Assembly (NCBI RefSeq): GCF_001922345.1
Contig: NZ_CP018812.1
Coordinates: 992,001 to 1,056,000 of the forward strand
Length of the DNA: 64,000 nucleotides
DNA from: Paraburkholderia sp. SOS3
Lineage (GTDB): Bacteria; Pseudomonadota; Gammaproteobacteria; Burkholderiales; Burkholderiaceae
Direction: 5' to 3'
Shown here: one piece after another, positions 1 through 8,993 of the stretch
How positions within the stretch are numbered: position 1 is the stretch's first letter
Layout: each line of letters begins with the position of its first letter
The notes under the pieces: generated by a model
What the model saw: only the letters and a program-made list of their open reading frames with translations
Told to the model about the DNA's origin: nothing
Databases searched by the model: none
Program-made: the position numbers and the translations under genes

Positions 1-376
1 CGGTCTGCGATGTTCAAGCGCGTCAAAGATAGTACGTTTGTCGGCCTTTGGCAGCAGAACGCTCGCCGTAGCGTGCGCTCTACCTCACAGGACGATCGTC
101 ACTAACATGCTCGACATAAGCGAGTCTGTGCGCTGCTTCCGAATCGTCCGTATCAAGGCATTTACATGCGGGACCATTGATCGCCAAGTCAGATCGCCTT
201 GCTCGGGGTTGTATCGCAAATGAAACGCAAGCATCGCGAAATGACTGCCAATCCCATTTCGTCTCGCGCATCGCGTGATGGTTACGCAATGGCACAGATG
301 TCGCTTAACGTGCACGGTCTCGACTCCTTCAAGAAGCAGTCCTTTAGAACAATGCACTTAACGTTAAGGACATACT
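1..376. other. Non-coding region upstream of pgaA
   Basis: No reading frame here has a credible start, Shine-Dalgarno site and protein sequence. The last part is the likely promoter and leader of the pga operon. A weak sigma-70-like pair (TCGACT, then TAGAAC) lies in about 320-350, and a 12-bp palindrome overlaps the ribosome binding site. The first 300 bases hold nothing I recognise. Confidence 0.5.
357..368. promoter_or_regulatory. Perfect 12-bp palindrome overlapping the pgaA ribosome binding site
   Basis: CTTAACGTTAAG is its own reverse complement. It ends 8 bases before the GTG start and shares bases with the AAGGA Shine-Dalgarno sequence. A related half (CTTAACGTG) occurs near position 304. 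A regulator bound here, or a local hairpin, would block translation or late initiation of pgaA. The role as an operator is inferred from position and symmetry only. Confidence 0.4.
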
Positions 377-2659
377 GTGAACGCTCAAAAAAAGCGTCTT
401 TATGCAGTGCTTGCTCAGCCGAAGCGGTCTCATCCGGCAAACTGCATTTCGCTAGCGACGTGTGCGCCCGTTATGCTCTTGTTCCTATCGTCGATGTGTT
501 CCGCAGTGGAAGCGGAGAATGGAGGCGCACGCGAACCTAACGACGTCGCGGAAGCGCAGGCCATTACGCACACGTCGACAGTCGCGCAATCGGTTCAGCA
601 AGCTCAGCAACCGCCTGAACAAATGTCCGAGCCGAAATCGCAACAACCGATGGAGCCAGATTCCGCTCCCAGCACTTCGGGCCAACAGGAGCCCGCTGCC
701 CAAGCGCCTGCGCCAGCGTCTCCACCAGCGCCCGTAACGACGCCTCCTTCCGCCAATACAGGCGGGCCGCAAGCCGCAAGCGCGTTGCGCACGGAAGTAT
801 TCGGACTTGCTACGGGAGGCGGTGCGATTCAAGCGCTTGAGGAGGCCAAAGCGCGGCCCGATATCTTCACGCCAGTAGATATTGCACAGCTTGAAGAACT
901 TTCTATTCGTCAGCAGGTTCGAGGCGGTCGCGATAAGGCGCGCGCCATGACGAGCCCCGATCGATTCGATGGAATCGACACGGCGCTCAAGGCCGCGGAC
1001 AAGCTCGACGCAAGTCTGCCGAATACGCCTGAGTATCAGCAGATACGGTATGCGCTCGCGGGCGATCGTACTGTGGCCTATGCAGGCCGAGGCGAGATGG
1101 AAAAGGCCATATCGTCATATGAGTCGATTCCGGCGAATCAGCCTGTATCGGTCGAAACGCTTGCCTCGGCAGGCGAGGCGTATAGCTACCTGAATGAACC
1201 AGCCAAGGCGGAAGTCGCGTATCTCAAAGCCATTCAACAGGAGACCGCGGCAAGCGCGGATCCGGCCACGCGCGGCTATCAATATGGAACGCGCACACGC
1301 CCGATCGATTTGCGCGAGGGGTTGTTCTACGCGTACACGGATCAGAACAAATACGTCCAGGCCGGAAAAGTACTCGACGACATCGCCGCTTCGTTGCCGC
1401 CGCCCAACCAGGTAAGACCTTGGGACCTTGCCAATGACGATTACCTGAGGCTCAATCGGTTGCGTGGGCAGTATCTGATTTATGTTGGTCAGACAGATGC
1501 AGGCCTCGCTGAACTCGACCGTCTCAAGCAGCAAGTGCCGTTTAGCGCGGAAGTGCGTAACGCCGAGGCCGACGCGGAACTCGGCAAGGGCCGCAACCGT
1601 CTTGCGAAAGATATGTACGTTGCCGCCCTCAACGATCATCCGGACAACATCGAGGCCTTGGCAGGCCTCGGCCGTACGTCGCTCAATACCGGCGACTATC
1701 GGAACGCAACGCAGATCAACGCTGCCTTCGACGATACGTTTCCTGAGAACGGCTCGGTCAGAAACTTCAAGCGCGATTACAACGCGTGGCGTGCACCGAC
1801 GTTTTCAACGACGTTGAACGCCGAGCACGGTGCGGCTGCGATTGCCGATGAAGAATTCGGTGCAGATACGTACGTCTATTCACCGCCGATCTACGATTTC
1901 TGGCGTATCTTCGCTCACAACTACTATCTGTGGGCGCTAACGGACCTGGGCAGGCTGCAACGTATCCGCAATGGTGTCGGCGGCGATTTCCGTCAGGGAC
2001 CGCTGACCGTGCAGGCCGAAGTGTCGCGCTCGACCGGCCCCGATGGACGAACGGGGGGCAACGGAGAAGTCGAATATGCGTTCAACGACTTCTTCAAGGC
2101 GACCGCCAACTTCGATAGCGATTCGAACGAATTGCCGTCGAAGGCTTATGTCAGTCATATCTTTGGGCGTACGGGACAGGTCGGATTCAGCTACACCGAC
2201 GGCGACCGGCGTACCGCGGATATCGGCTATACGGTTGGCCGCTACAGCGACGAGAACTTCCACCAGGAGATATCGGCCGGTGGATCGCAGCGCCTCTGGA
2301 CGCTGCCGAATCAGCAGATCAATGGGACGCTGCGTATCGGCACGAGCAGCAACACGCTCACCAATACGCCTTACTTCAGCCCGTCGCGCGATTATTCCGG
2401 CGAGCTTGGAATCGTGCATCAATGGTCTGTGTGGAGAAGCGGGGAGCGTTCATTGCTGCAACGTTTTTACATCTCGGGAGGCGCCTATAACCAGAGGGGA
2501 TTCGGCACGAGCGGCTTTTGGGCCGCGCGCATCGAACATGCGTGGACATTTAGCCACGACATCACCTTGACCTATGGCATCGGCGTTGGCCGCCATGCCT
2601 ATGACGGAGAACAGGAACTGTCAGAAACCGCATACGCATTGGTCACCGTACCGTTCTAA
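377..2659 (+). CDS. pgaA: PgaA, outer membrane PNAG export porin
   Basis: PgaA exports poly-beta-1,6-N-acetylglucosamine (PNAG) across the outer membrane and presents it to the PgaB deacetylase. The 760-residue protein has a signal peptide (about residues 1-46), then a proline/glutamine-rich linker (about 60-130). Tetratricopeptide-like helical repeats follow (about 160-440). A C-terminal beta-barrel from about 475 ends in an aromatic residue (LVTVPF), as usual for outer membrane barrels. The start is GTG with AAGGA 8 bases upstream. It is the first gene of a pgaABCD operon, 24 bases before pgaB. Length fits the family (about 800 in E. coli). The long low-complexity linker between the signal peptide and the TPR region is the only oddity. 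The assignment rests on both architecture and operon order. Confidence 0.9.
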   Translation: MNAQKKRLYAVLAQPKRSHPANCISLATCAPVMLLFLSSMCSAVEAENGGAREPNDVAEAQAITHTSTVAQSVQQAQQPPEQMSEPKSQQPMEPDSAPSTSGQQEPAAQAPAPASPPAPVTTPPSANTGGPQAASALRTEVFGLATGGGAIQALEEAKARPDIFTPVDIAQLEELSIRQQVRGGRDKARAMTSPDRFDGIDTALKAADKLDASLPNTPEYQQIRYALAGDRTVAYAGRGEMEKAISSYESIPANQPVSVETLASAGEAYSYLNEPAKAEVAYLKAIQQETAASADPATRGYQYGTRTRPIDLREGLFYAYTDQNKYVQAGKVLDDIAASLPPPNQVRPWDLANDDYLRLNRLRGQYLIYVGQTDAGLAELDRLKQQVPFSAEVRNAEADAELGKGRNRLAKDMYVAALNDHPDNIEALAGLGRTSLNTGDYRNATQINAAFDDTFPENGSVRNFKRDYNAWRAPTFSTTLNAEHGAAAIADEEFGADTYVYSPPIYDFWRIFAHNYYLWALTDLGRLQRIRNGVGGDFRQGPLTVQAEVSRSTGPDGRTGGNGEVEYAFNDFFKATANFDSDSNELPSKAYVSHIFGRTGQVGFSYTDGDRRTADIGYTVGRYSDENFHQEISAGGSQRLWTLPNQQINGTLRIGTSSNTLTNTPYFSPSRDYSGELGIVHQWSVWRSGERSLLQRFYISGGAYNQRGFGTSGFWAARIEHAWTFSHDITLTYGIGVGRHAYDGEQELSETAYALVTVPF

Positions 2660-2683
2660 CGTCTTTCTAGTGGGGGTTCGACA

Positions 2684-4765
2684 ATGCAGTCGCGCAGACG
2701 TTTTATTTGTGGTTGTCTCGGAGCGATAGCAGGCTGTTCAATATTTCCCAGGCTGGTACCAGCCAAACTGATTGACCTTCTTCCGCCCTCGGATCCGGCC
2801 GACGGCAAGACTTTCAGGGTGATCTGTTTTCATGATGTTCGCGACAACCTGCTGTCTTCGTTCAACTCGCAGAACATGATCGACCCGTTCGCGGTGGATA
2901 CGGGCACATTGACGTCGATATTTTCGTGGCTTCAGAACAATGGCTACCATCCGATTACAGTAAAGGATGTCGAAGCGTCCCGTTCCGGCGGCAAGCCGTT
3001 GCCGACACGTGCAGTGATGCTGACCTTCGACGACGGCTTCCGCAGCCATTACACGAAAGTATTGCCGCTGCTGGAGCGTTTCGGCTTTCCTGCGGTGATG
3101 GGCATCGTGACATCGTGGACGGATACGCCGCCGAATACGAACATTCGCCTTTCCGCGAAGCTCGAAGTGCCACGGGACACGTTCATGTCATGGGACGAGG
3201 TCGAAAAGCTGTCGAAGTCGCCACTCGTTGAAGTCGCTTCGCATACACACGATCTGCACCACGGCGCGATCGCCAACCCGCAGGGCAATGAACTGCCGGC
3301 GGCGACGTCGCACCTGTATTTGCAGGATCAGAAGCGCTACGAAACCGATGAGGAGTTCGAGGCGCGCGTGCAAAACGACCTGGCCGGATGCCTGCGTCGC
3401 CTGCACGATCATGCGGGCGTTTCGGTACGCTCGATGGTCTGGCCTTACGGCGCCGAGAATCAGTCGGTACGCAAAATTTCCGCGTCGCTCGGCATGCATA
3501 CGCAATTCAGCCTCGAAGCAGGACCGAACACGCCCGACGTGCCCTTGGACCGTTTGCGCCGCATTCTGATGACGTATGACGTCGACGTCGGCGGGTTCGA
3601 GCGTTCCATGCGCGAGCCGGCAACCAATCGCGGTCAGATCAACCCCGTGGAACGTGTCGTGCGCGTGAATCTCGACGATATTTACGAGCCTGACGGCGGC
3701 GAGAACAAGTTGGGTCAGCTGATCGAACGGATCTACCGGATGCGGCCGAGCTCGGTTTATCTGAAGGCGTATTCGGATCCGGGCAACACGGGTGTCGCGC
3801 AGGCGCTGTACTTCCCGAATCGCCATTTGCCGATGCGTGCCGATCTGTTCTCGCGCACCGCCTGGCAGTTGATTACGCGCGCAAACGTGCAGGTATACGC
3901 ATGGATGCCGCTGATGGCGTTCCGTGTGCCGGCGCAACAGGCGGGCAAAATCGAACTCGTGACGGCCGCCGCCGGGGCACCCGCTGGCCGGCGCGGCGCG
4001 AAGATCGAACGGTTGAGCCCGTTCGATCCGGCCGCTCGCGCCATGATTCGCGACATCTACGCGGACCTCGGCAAGTACACCGCTTTCACCGGTCTGCTGT
4101 TCGGCGCGGATGCGATGCTAGACGATTTCGAGGACGCAGGCCGCCACGCCGCGCAAACGTTTCAACAATGGGGTCTGCCGGCCGATATCGCGACGATCCG
4201 CGCAAATCCGGACCTCATGAAACGTTGGACCCAGGCAAAGACAAAAGAACTCATCGACTTTTCCACGGAGCTCGAAAAGATCGTGCTCGACAGTCAGAAC
4301 GGCGGCGACGTGCTGACCTCGCGCGATCTCTATGCGGACGTGCTGCTCGACCTGAACGGGCAGGCGCGCTATTCGCAGAACTACGAAGCGTTCCTGCGCG
4401 CATACGACTTCGTCGCATTGCTCGCAATGCCGGACGGCGAACGCTACGGCACCATCAACGGCCGGCTCGACGCGCTCGCGAACGTCACCTTTGCGACACC
4501 GAACGCCCTGCGGCAGACCGTGTACCAACTGCCCGTGATCGACCCGCAATCGGGCGCGGAGATCCCGACTCCGAAGCTGCTCGACGAAATGCGTTATTTG
4601 CGCCAGCGCGGCGTCGTGAATTTCGGCTATTACCCGGACCGTTTCGCGACGAATACGCCGCAGATGGAAACGATGATCGACGTCATGTCGCTGCGCGCGC
4701 GGCTCGATCCGACTTCGATCAATGCGCTCCTTCAGGCGCAACAGGCTAAAGGAGTGACCCGCTGA
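2684..4765 (+). CDS. pgaB: PgaB, periplasmic PNAG N-deacetylase lipoprotein
   Basis: PgaB partly de-N-acetylates PNAG in the periplasm, which is needed for export through PgaA. The 693-residue protein starts with a lipoprotein signal (lipobox IAGC, lipidated Cys18). The NodB-type polysaccharide deacetylase domain carries the TFDDG motif (residues 114-118; Asp116/117) and a SHTHDLH motif whose His187 and His192 fit the metal ligands. From about residue 320 the rest fits the glycoside-hydrolase-like C-terminal half of PgaB (VNLDDIYEPD, then repeated Asp/Glu-rich strands). The gene follows pgaA by 24 bases. Its stop overlaps the pgaC start in TGATG, so the two are translationally coupled. Confidence 0.93.
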   Translation: MQSRRRFICGCLGAIAGCSIFPRLVPAKLIDLLPPSDPADGKTFRVICFHDVRDNLLSSFNSQNMIDPFAVDTGTLTSIFSWLQNNGYHPITVKDVEASRSGGKPLPTRAVMLTFDDGFRSHYTKVLPLLERFGFPAVMGIVTSWTDTPPNTNIRLSAKLEVPRDTFMSWDEVEKLSKSPLVEVASHTHDLHHGAIANPQGNELPAATSHLYLQDQKRYETDEEFEARVQNDLAGCLRRLHDHAGVSVRSMVWPYGAENQSVRKISASLGMHTQFSLEAGPNTPDVPLDRLRRILMTYDVDVGGFERSMREPATNRGQINPVERVVRVNLDDIYEPDGGENKLGQLIERIYRMRPSSVYLKAYSDPGNTGVAQALYFPNRHLPMRADLFSRTAWQLITRANVQVYAWMPLMAFRVPAQQAGKIELVTAAAGAPAGRRGAKIERLSPFDPAARAMIRDIYADLGKYTAFTGLLFGADAMLDDFEDAGRHAAQTFQQWGLPADIATIRANPDLMKRWTQAKTKELIDFSTELEKIVLDSQNGGDVLTSRDLYADVLLDLNGQARYSQNYEAFLRAYDFVALLAMPDGERYGTINGRLDALANVTFATPNALRQTVYQLPVIDPQSGAEIPTPKLLDEMRYLRQRGVVNFGYYPDRFATNTPQMETMIDVMSLRARLDPTSINALLQAQQAKGVTR

Positions 4766-6018
4766 TGACGCACCAACTAATCAGCCGTCTGCAGGATTTT
4801 ATTTTTTTCTACCCGTTTTTCATGTCGTATTTCTGGATGATAGGAGGTCTGGTTCACTACCTGGCGCTGGAGAAAGGACGTGCGCGCTCGCATCGGGCGC
4901 TGGTTGCAGCCGGCATGCCGAAAGTGTCGGTGATCGTGCCGTGCTTCAACGAGGAGTCGAACGTCAGGCGCGTGATCTATCACCTCGCGAATCTCGGCTA
5001 CGCGAACTACGACATCATTGCGGTGAACGACGGCAGCAAGGACGGAACCGGCGCGATCCTCAACGAACTCGCGAAGGAGATTCCACGCCTGACGGTGATT
5101 CATCATTCGAAAAACGAAGGGAAGGCGATCGGCCTGACGACGGCGGCGACGGTTAGCGATGCGCCATATCTGATGTGCATCGACGGCGATTCTTTGCTGG
5201 GCCGCGACGCGATTGAATGGATGCTCGAGCACTTCATCTCGGACCCGAATGTCGGTGCCGTCACCGGCAATCCGCGCATTCGTACGCGGACGTCGCTGCT
5301 CGGGCGCATGCAGGTCGGCGAGTTTTCGTCGATTGTCGGGTTGATCAAGCGCACGCAGCAGGTCTACGGACGCATCTTTACGGTGTCCGGCGTGATCACG
5401 ATGTTCCGCAAGAGCGCGCTGGCCGATGTCGGCTACTGGAGCTCGGACATGCTGACCGAGGACATCGACATCAGCTGGAAACTGCAGACGCGAGACTGGC
5501 GTGTCGCGTACGAGCCGCACGCATTGAGCTGGATTCTGATGCCGGAGACGCTTAGAGGTCTCTATCGTCAGCGCCTGCGCTGGGCCAAAGGCGGCATCCA
5601 GGTACTGCTCAAGTACGCGCCGCAAATCGCGAAGCCTTCGATGGTCATGATGTGGCCGCTCTTCCTCGAATATCTGCTCGGTATCGCGTGGGCATATTCG
5701 ATGACCTTCGTCATGCTGCTCGGCATCGTCAACATGCTCGTGCCGTTGCCCGCCGACTGGCACATTTCGCTGCTGCCGCACTGGCATGGCATGTTGCTCG
5801 TCGCGACCTGCGTGCTGCAGTTGATCATCGGCTGCATGATCGATCGCCAGTACGACGAAAAGCTTCTGTTCTATTTCATGGACACCGTGTGGTACCCGCT
5901 TGCTTTCTGGCTGATCAATATGATCACCACCGTCGTTGCTTTGCCTTCCATCGTCCTGCGCCGTCGCGGCAAGCGTGCGGTATGGACAAGCCCAGACCGA
6001 GGAATCCAGCATGAATAA
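4765..6018 (+). CDS. pgaC: PgaC, PNAG synthase (GT2 glycosyltransferase)
   Basis: PgaC polymerises UDP-GlcNAc into PNAG at the inner membrane together with PgaD. The 417-residue protein has an N-terminal membrane segment (about 11-35) and a GT-A domain. It carries the processive GT2 residues: Asp89 in VNDGSKDGT, DGD at 140-142, the TED catalytic triplet (231-233) and the QRLRW motif (269-273). Three or more C-terminal membrane helices follow. The start ATG overlaps the pgaB stop by one base, and the 3-prime end overlaps pgaD by 8 bases. Known relatives respond to cyclic-di-GMP bound at the PgaC/PgaD interface; this sequence fits that model but does not itself prove it. Confidence 0.95.
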   Translation: MTHQLISRLQDFIFFYPFFMSYFWMIGGLVHYLALEKGRARSHRALVAAGMPKVSVIVPCFNEESNVRRVIYHLANLGYANYDIIAVNDGSKDGTGAILNELAKEIPRLTVIHHSKNEGKAIGLTTAATVSDAPYLMCIDGDSLLGRDAIEWMLEHFISDPNVGAVTGNPRIRTRTSLLGRMQVGEFSSIVGLIKRTQQVYGRIFTVSGVITMFRKSALADVGYWSSDMLTEDIDISWKLQTRDWRVAYEPHALSWILMPETLRGLYRQRLRWAKGGIQVLLKYAPQIAKPSMVMMWPLFLEYLLGIAWAYSMTFVMLLGIVNMLVPLPADWHISLLPHWHGMLLVATCVLQLIIGCMIDRQYDEKLLFYFMDTVWYPLAFWLINMITTVVALPSIVLRRRGKRAVWTSPDRGIQHE

Positions 6019-6637
6019 CGCCCCAGTCATCGACCTGTCGCTGCGCACCCCTCAACAGATCATCGCGGATAAAGGAGTCAAGCTAGGTCTACTGCAGGTC
6101 ATGTGGTTCCGCCTCATTCGTCCCGCAACGGTAGGGTCGTTGTGGGCTGCGATCGGCGTCTATACGTATCGTTATCTGATGCCGTTCAACGAGAACGAAC
6201 TGCCGCTCGATCAATTGCTGTCTTATATGGCAGCGATCGGGACGATTGCGGCGGCACTGGTGGTGTGGATGATCGTGTCGCGCGTCGCTCACCCGTTCGC
6301 ATCGCGTTCGCGCATGCAGCGGCTGTTGCGGCGCACCGCCGGTCTGACCGTAGAGCCGGGGCCATTCGCGGCCGCTTCGCTCAAATGCCGCGGCGCAGTC
6401 GCGCGGGTCTTTATCGCGTCGCACGATGCTAACGGGTTTATCGCGGCGTTGCGCGCCATGTCGGAACCTGAAGTGGAGGGGGACGACGAAGGGCCGGCCG
6501 ATGTACCGATCGGCGCGGACCCGTCGCAATTGCGCTGGTACGACAGCGCGCGCGAAGGACCGCATATGCCGGTCAATATGCCGATCCGGGTTCGCTATGT
6601 GATGGGGAGTCGTCCGATGACCGATACAGAGCTTTGA
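6011..6637 (+). CDS. pgaD: PgaD, PNAG synthase accessory membrane protein
   Basis: PgaD is the small partner of PgaC in cyclic-di-GMP-activated PNAG synthesis. The start chosen is the ATG inside the pgaC 3-prime end (8-base overlap), giving 208 residues. An upstream in-frame ATG would overlap pgaC by about 80 bases and has no ribosome site. Two membrane helices are visible (about residues 25-50 and 60-85). A basic segment (RSRMQRLLRR) and a cytosolic tail follow. The protein is longer than E. coli PgaD (about 137 residues), mostly in the acidic tail. Its last 65 bases overlap the 3-prime end of the convergent Crp-like gene. Confidence 0.85.
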   Translation: MNNAPVIDLSLRTPQQIIADKGVKLGLLQVMWFRLIRPATVGSLWAAIGVYTYRYLMPFNENELPLDQLLSYMAAIGTIAAALVVWMIVSRVAHPFASRSRMQRLLRRTAGLTVEPGPFAAASLKCRGAVARVFIASHDANGFIAALRAMSEPEVEGDDEGPADVPIGADPSQLRWYDSAREGPHMPVNMPIRVRYVMGSRPMTDTEL

Positions 6638-7388
6638 GTACGCGATAGCACTCGCAGGAGCGCTGCTCGAGTGCTGCGCGCTGCTGGATCAGCACGCCGT
6701 GACGATCGTGGCTTAGTACGCCGGCCATGCCCATCGCGTGCAGCGCGGAGCGCACCGAGCGCGCGGTTACGCCGAGCGCACGCGAAAGCGTCACGGCCGA
6801 CGTCTCGATACGTAGGGCGCTGCAGCTGTCCGCGAGCGTGAGCAGACGGCATGCAACCTGCTGCTCGATCGAATGCAGCCGGGTACAGGCGGCCATCTGG
6901 GACATTTCGGCGAACACCAGTTCCACGTAGTGCAGCATGCGTGCTTCGACCCACGGCTCTTCTTTCAGGCACGCGAGCAGCGACGCCTCGCTGCAGCGAA
7001 ACGCCGTGCCCGACGCCGTGACGATCGTGCGAAACGGCATGGACCCGGTGTGCGTGACGATGGGCCAGCCCGCAAAGCCGCTGCGCCCGATCGTGACGAG
7101 TTCGATCGACCGGCCGTCGTCGAGGGTGCATTCGTGCGCAAGGCGCGCCGTGAGCGGGAAATAGACGTGATGAAAGACTTCGTTGCAGTCGCACACCACC
7201 TGGCCTGCGTGCAGGTCGATGCAGACGAAGTCGTCGACGCGTTCGAGCAGATGCAGGCGGCGCGACAGTTGCGTGAGCACGCTGTCGTAGTCGCCGAAGC
7301 GCATGCCGGACGTTGTCGACAGGCCGGACACGAGGGGTTCGGACGCATGCTTCATCTGGGCAGGGGCAAGCAGCTTGTCTCGATTCAT
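6573..7388 (-). CDS. Crp/Fnr-family transcriptional regulator
   Basis: The 271-residue protein has an N-terminal cyclic-nucleotide-binding-like beta-roll (about residues 45-150: VDDFVCIDLHAGQVVCDCN..., then IGRSGFAGWP). A C-terminal winged helix follows (recognition segment LSRALGVTARSVRSALHAM, about 205-225). The cysteine pattern of Fnr oxygen sensors is absent and the phosphate-binding cassette of Crp (GExxxxxxR) is not preserved, so the ligand is unknown. It is convergent with pgaD and overlaps it by 65 bases. It is divergent from the VpsR-like gene, and the shared 180-base interval is a natural place for cross-regulation. A role in controlling pga is inferred from position only. Confidence 0.8.
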   Translation of the reverse strand: MNRDKLLAPAQMKHASEPLVSGLSTTSGMRFGDYDSVLTQLSRRLHLLERVDDFVCIDLHAGQVVCDCNEVFHHVYFPLTARLAHECTLDDGRSIELVTIGRSGFAGWPIVTHTGSMPFRTIVTASGTAFRCSEASLLACLKEEPWVEARMLHYVELVFAEMSQMAACTRLHSIEQQVACRLLTLADSCSALRIETSAVTLSRALGVTARSVRSALHAMGMAGVLSHDRHGVLIQQRAALEQRSCECYRVLKALYRSSDDSPSHSEPGSAY

Positions 7389-7553
7389 GATGCTTTGCTC
7401 GTGAGATGTTGAGCGCGCGCGGCGAATACGCGGCGGCGGAACGAAATTTCATCGTACGTTTGGCCGCGCTGCGCATAGGCATGATTGTGCGCGCAGACAG
7501 CTCGATGCGAACCGAACGCATTCTTTCGCCGATCTGCGAAGGAACGCATCCTT

Positions 7554-7560
7554 GAGGAGG
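7554..7560 (+). promoter_or_regulatory. Ribosome binding site deciding the start of the VpsR-like regulator
   Basis: GAGGAGG lies 8 bases before a GTG codon at 7569. A longer reading with a TTG start at 7485 is possible in the same frame but has no ribosome site. I therefore take the GTG. Confidence 0.7.
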
Positions 7561-7568
7561 ATAAGGTC

Positions 7569-8993
7569 GTGCCGAAAAGCAACCGTGTTGCGCCCTCGCT
7601 CGTGTATGCGTCGGCCGCACATGACCCGAGCCTGTGCGAGCGTCTGCGCGAAGCGGGATGGTCGGTCGGCCTCGTCGGCAGCGCGCATGAACTCGAGCGA
7701 ACGCTGCGGCACGCGGCGGCGCCGAGTGTCGGGCTGCTCGAACTCGGCGACGAGCACGCGAGCGTGCAATCCGGCGCGCGTTCGGGTGTGCAGTTCGGTT
7801 CCCTAAGCAGTATCGTCGAGCACTGCCTCTGCGCACCGCAGGTGCACTGGATCGCGGCCGTCACAACGAACCAGCTGCGGCGTGCCGCAACGCGTGAGTT
7901 GATCGGGTGCTACTGCCTCGATTACGTGTCTTTGCCATATGCGTTCGATGTCGTCGAGTCTGCATTGCGGCGCGCATTGCGCCTTGCGTCGCTTGTGCGG
8001 GGCGTTCCTCACACGCCTTCGCTGTCGGGCGATCAAGCCATGGTCGGGCGCAGCGAACCGATGCTGGCGATGCAACGTGAAATACAGAAAGTTGCCTACA
8101 CGCAGGCCCCGCTCTTCATCGCCGGCGAATCGGGCAGCGGCAAGGAGCTGACCGCGCGCGCGGTACATGACGCATCGTCGCGCGCGAATGGCCCTTTCAT
8201 CGCGATCAACTGCTGCGCCATCCCTCCCACGCTCGTGCAAAGCGAACTGTTCGGCCACGAGCGCGGCGCGTTTACCAATGCCGAGCGCCGCAAGATCGGC
8301 CATGTCGAGGCAGCCAACGGCGGCACGCTCTTCCTCGACGAGATCGGCGATCTGCCGCTCGAGTGTCAGGCGAGCCTGTTGCGCTTCGCTCAGGACGGCA
8401 CGATTCAACGGCTTGGCAGCGATGTCTCGATCCCGCTCGACGTGCGCATCATCTCGGCCACGCATGTCGATCTCGAATCCGCGGTTAGCAGCCAGTCCTT
8501 CCGCTTCGATCTCTATCACAGACTTTGCGTATTGCGTATCGATGTGCCGCCATTGCGCGAACGAAGCACCGATATACATTTGCTCGCGTTTCATTTACTG
8601 GGTCTGTACGCGGGCGAACGAAAGTCACGGATTCACGGCTTTACTCCATCCGCTTTGCGCGCCATGCTGCTGCACGATTGGCCTGGCAACGTGAGGGAAC
8701 TCGCGAACCGGATCAGACGCGCGATCGTGATGGCGGACGGCGCCTACATTCGCGCGGTCGATCTGGGTCTCGTGGAGCCTCCCGCGCGACGCGCGTTGAC
8801 GCTTGCCGATGCGCGCGACGAAGCGGAACGCAACTGTTTGCTCTCCGCGCTGCTCGCCCACGGTAACCGGTCAAACGAGGTGGCAGAGGAACTCGACATA
8901 TCACGCATCACGCTTTATCGACTCAGAATGCGGCATGGGCTGCAGGATATCGCAGGCCTTATGCCGCCGGACCTTTTGGAGCGGCGCAAGTGA
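7569..8993 (+). CDS. VpsR-like AAA+ enhancer-binding-type regulator with GAFTNA loop
   Basis: Starting at GTG 7569, the protein has 474 residues. It has a degenerate receiver-like N-terminal domain (about 1-150) without the usual acidic pocket. A central AAA+ domain follows, with Walker A GESGSGKE, Walker B GGTLFLDE and the arginine-finger region HRLCVLRIDVPPLRER. A Fis-type helix-turn-helix is at the C-terminus (NEVAEELDISRITLYRL). The loop that normally reads GAFTGA and contacts sigma-54 reads GAFTNA here. VpsR of Vibrio cholerae, a biofilm regulator of this architecture, is known to lack sigma-54 contacts and to work with sigma-70. The neighbouring pga genes and the overlapping downstream gene suggest control of exopolysaccharide; that is inference. 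Confidence 0.8.
   Translation: MPKSNRVAPSLVYASAAHDPSLCERLREAGWSVGLVGSAHELERTLRHAAAPSVGLLELGDEHASVQSGARSGVQFGSLSSIVEHCLCAPQVHWIAAVTTNQLRRAATRELIGCYCLDYVSLPYAFDVVESALRRALRLASLVRGVPHTPSLSGDQAMVGRSEPMLAMQREIQKVAYTQAPLFIAGESGSGKELTARAVHDASSRANGPFIAINCCAIPPTLVQSELFGHERGAFTNAERRKIGHVEAANGGTLFLDEIGDLPLECQASLLRFAQDGTIQRLGSDVSIPLDVRIISATHVDLESAVSSQSFRFDLYHRLCVLRIDVPPLRERSTDIHLLAFHLLGLYAGERKSRIHGFTPSALRAMLLHDWPGNVRELANRIRRAIVMADGAYIRAVDLGLVEPPARRALTLADARDEAERNCLLSALLAHGNRSNEVAEELDISRITLYRLRMRHGLQDIAGLMPPDLLERRK

Noticed and set aside
199..540. Plus-strand open frame of 113 codons overlapping the pgaA start
   Set aside because: It overlaps the signal-peptide region of pgaA in another frame, has no ribosome site and encodes no recognisable sequence.
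4777..6048. Minus-strand open frame of 423 codons opposite pgaC
   Set aside because: It is antisense to a clear GT2 synthase with all motifs. The frame is a by-product of GC-rich codons, and its protein is full of His/Arg/Asp without structure.
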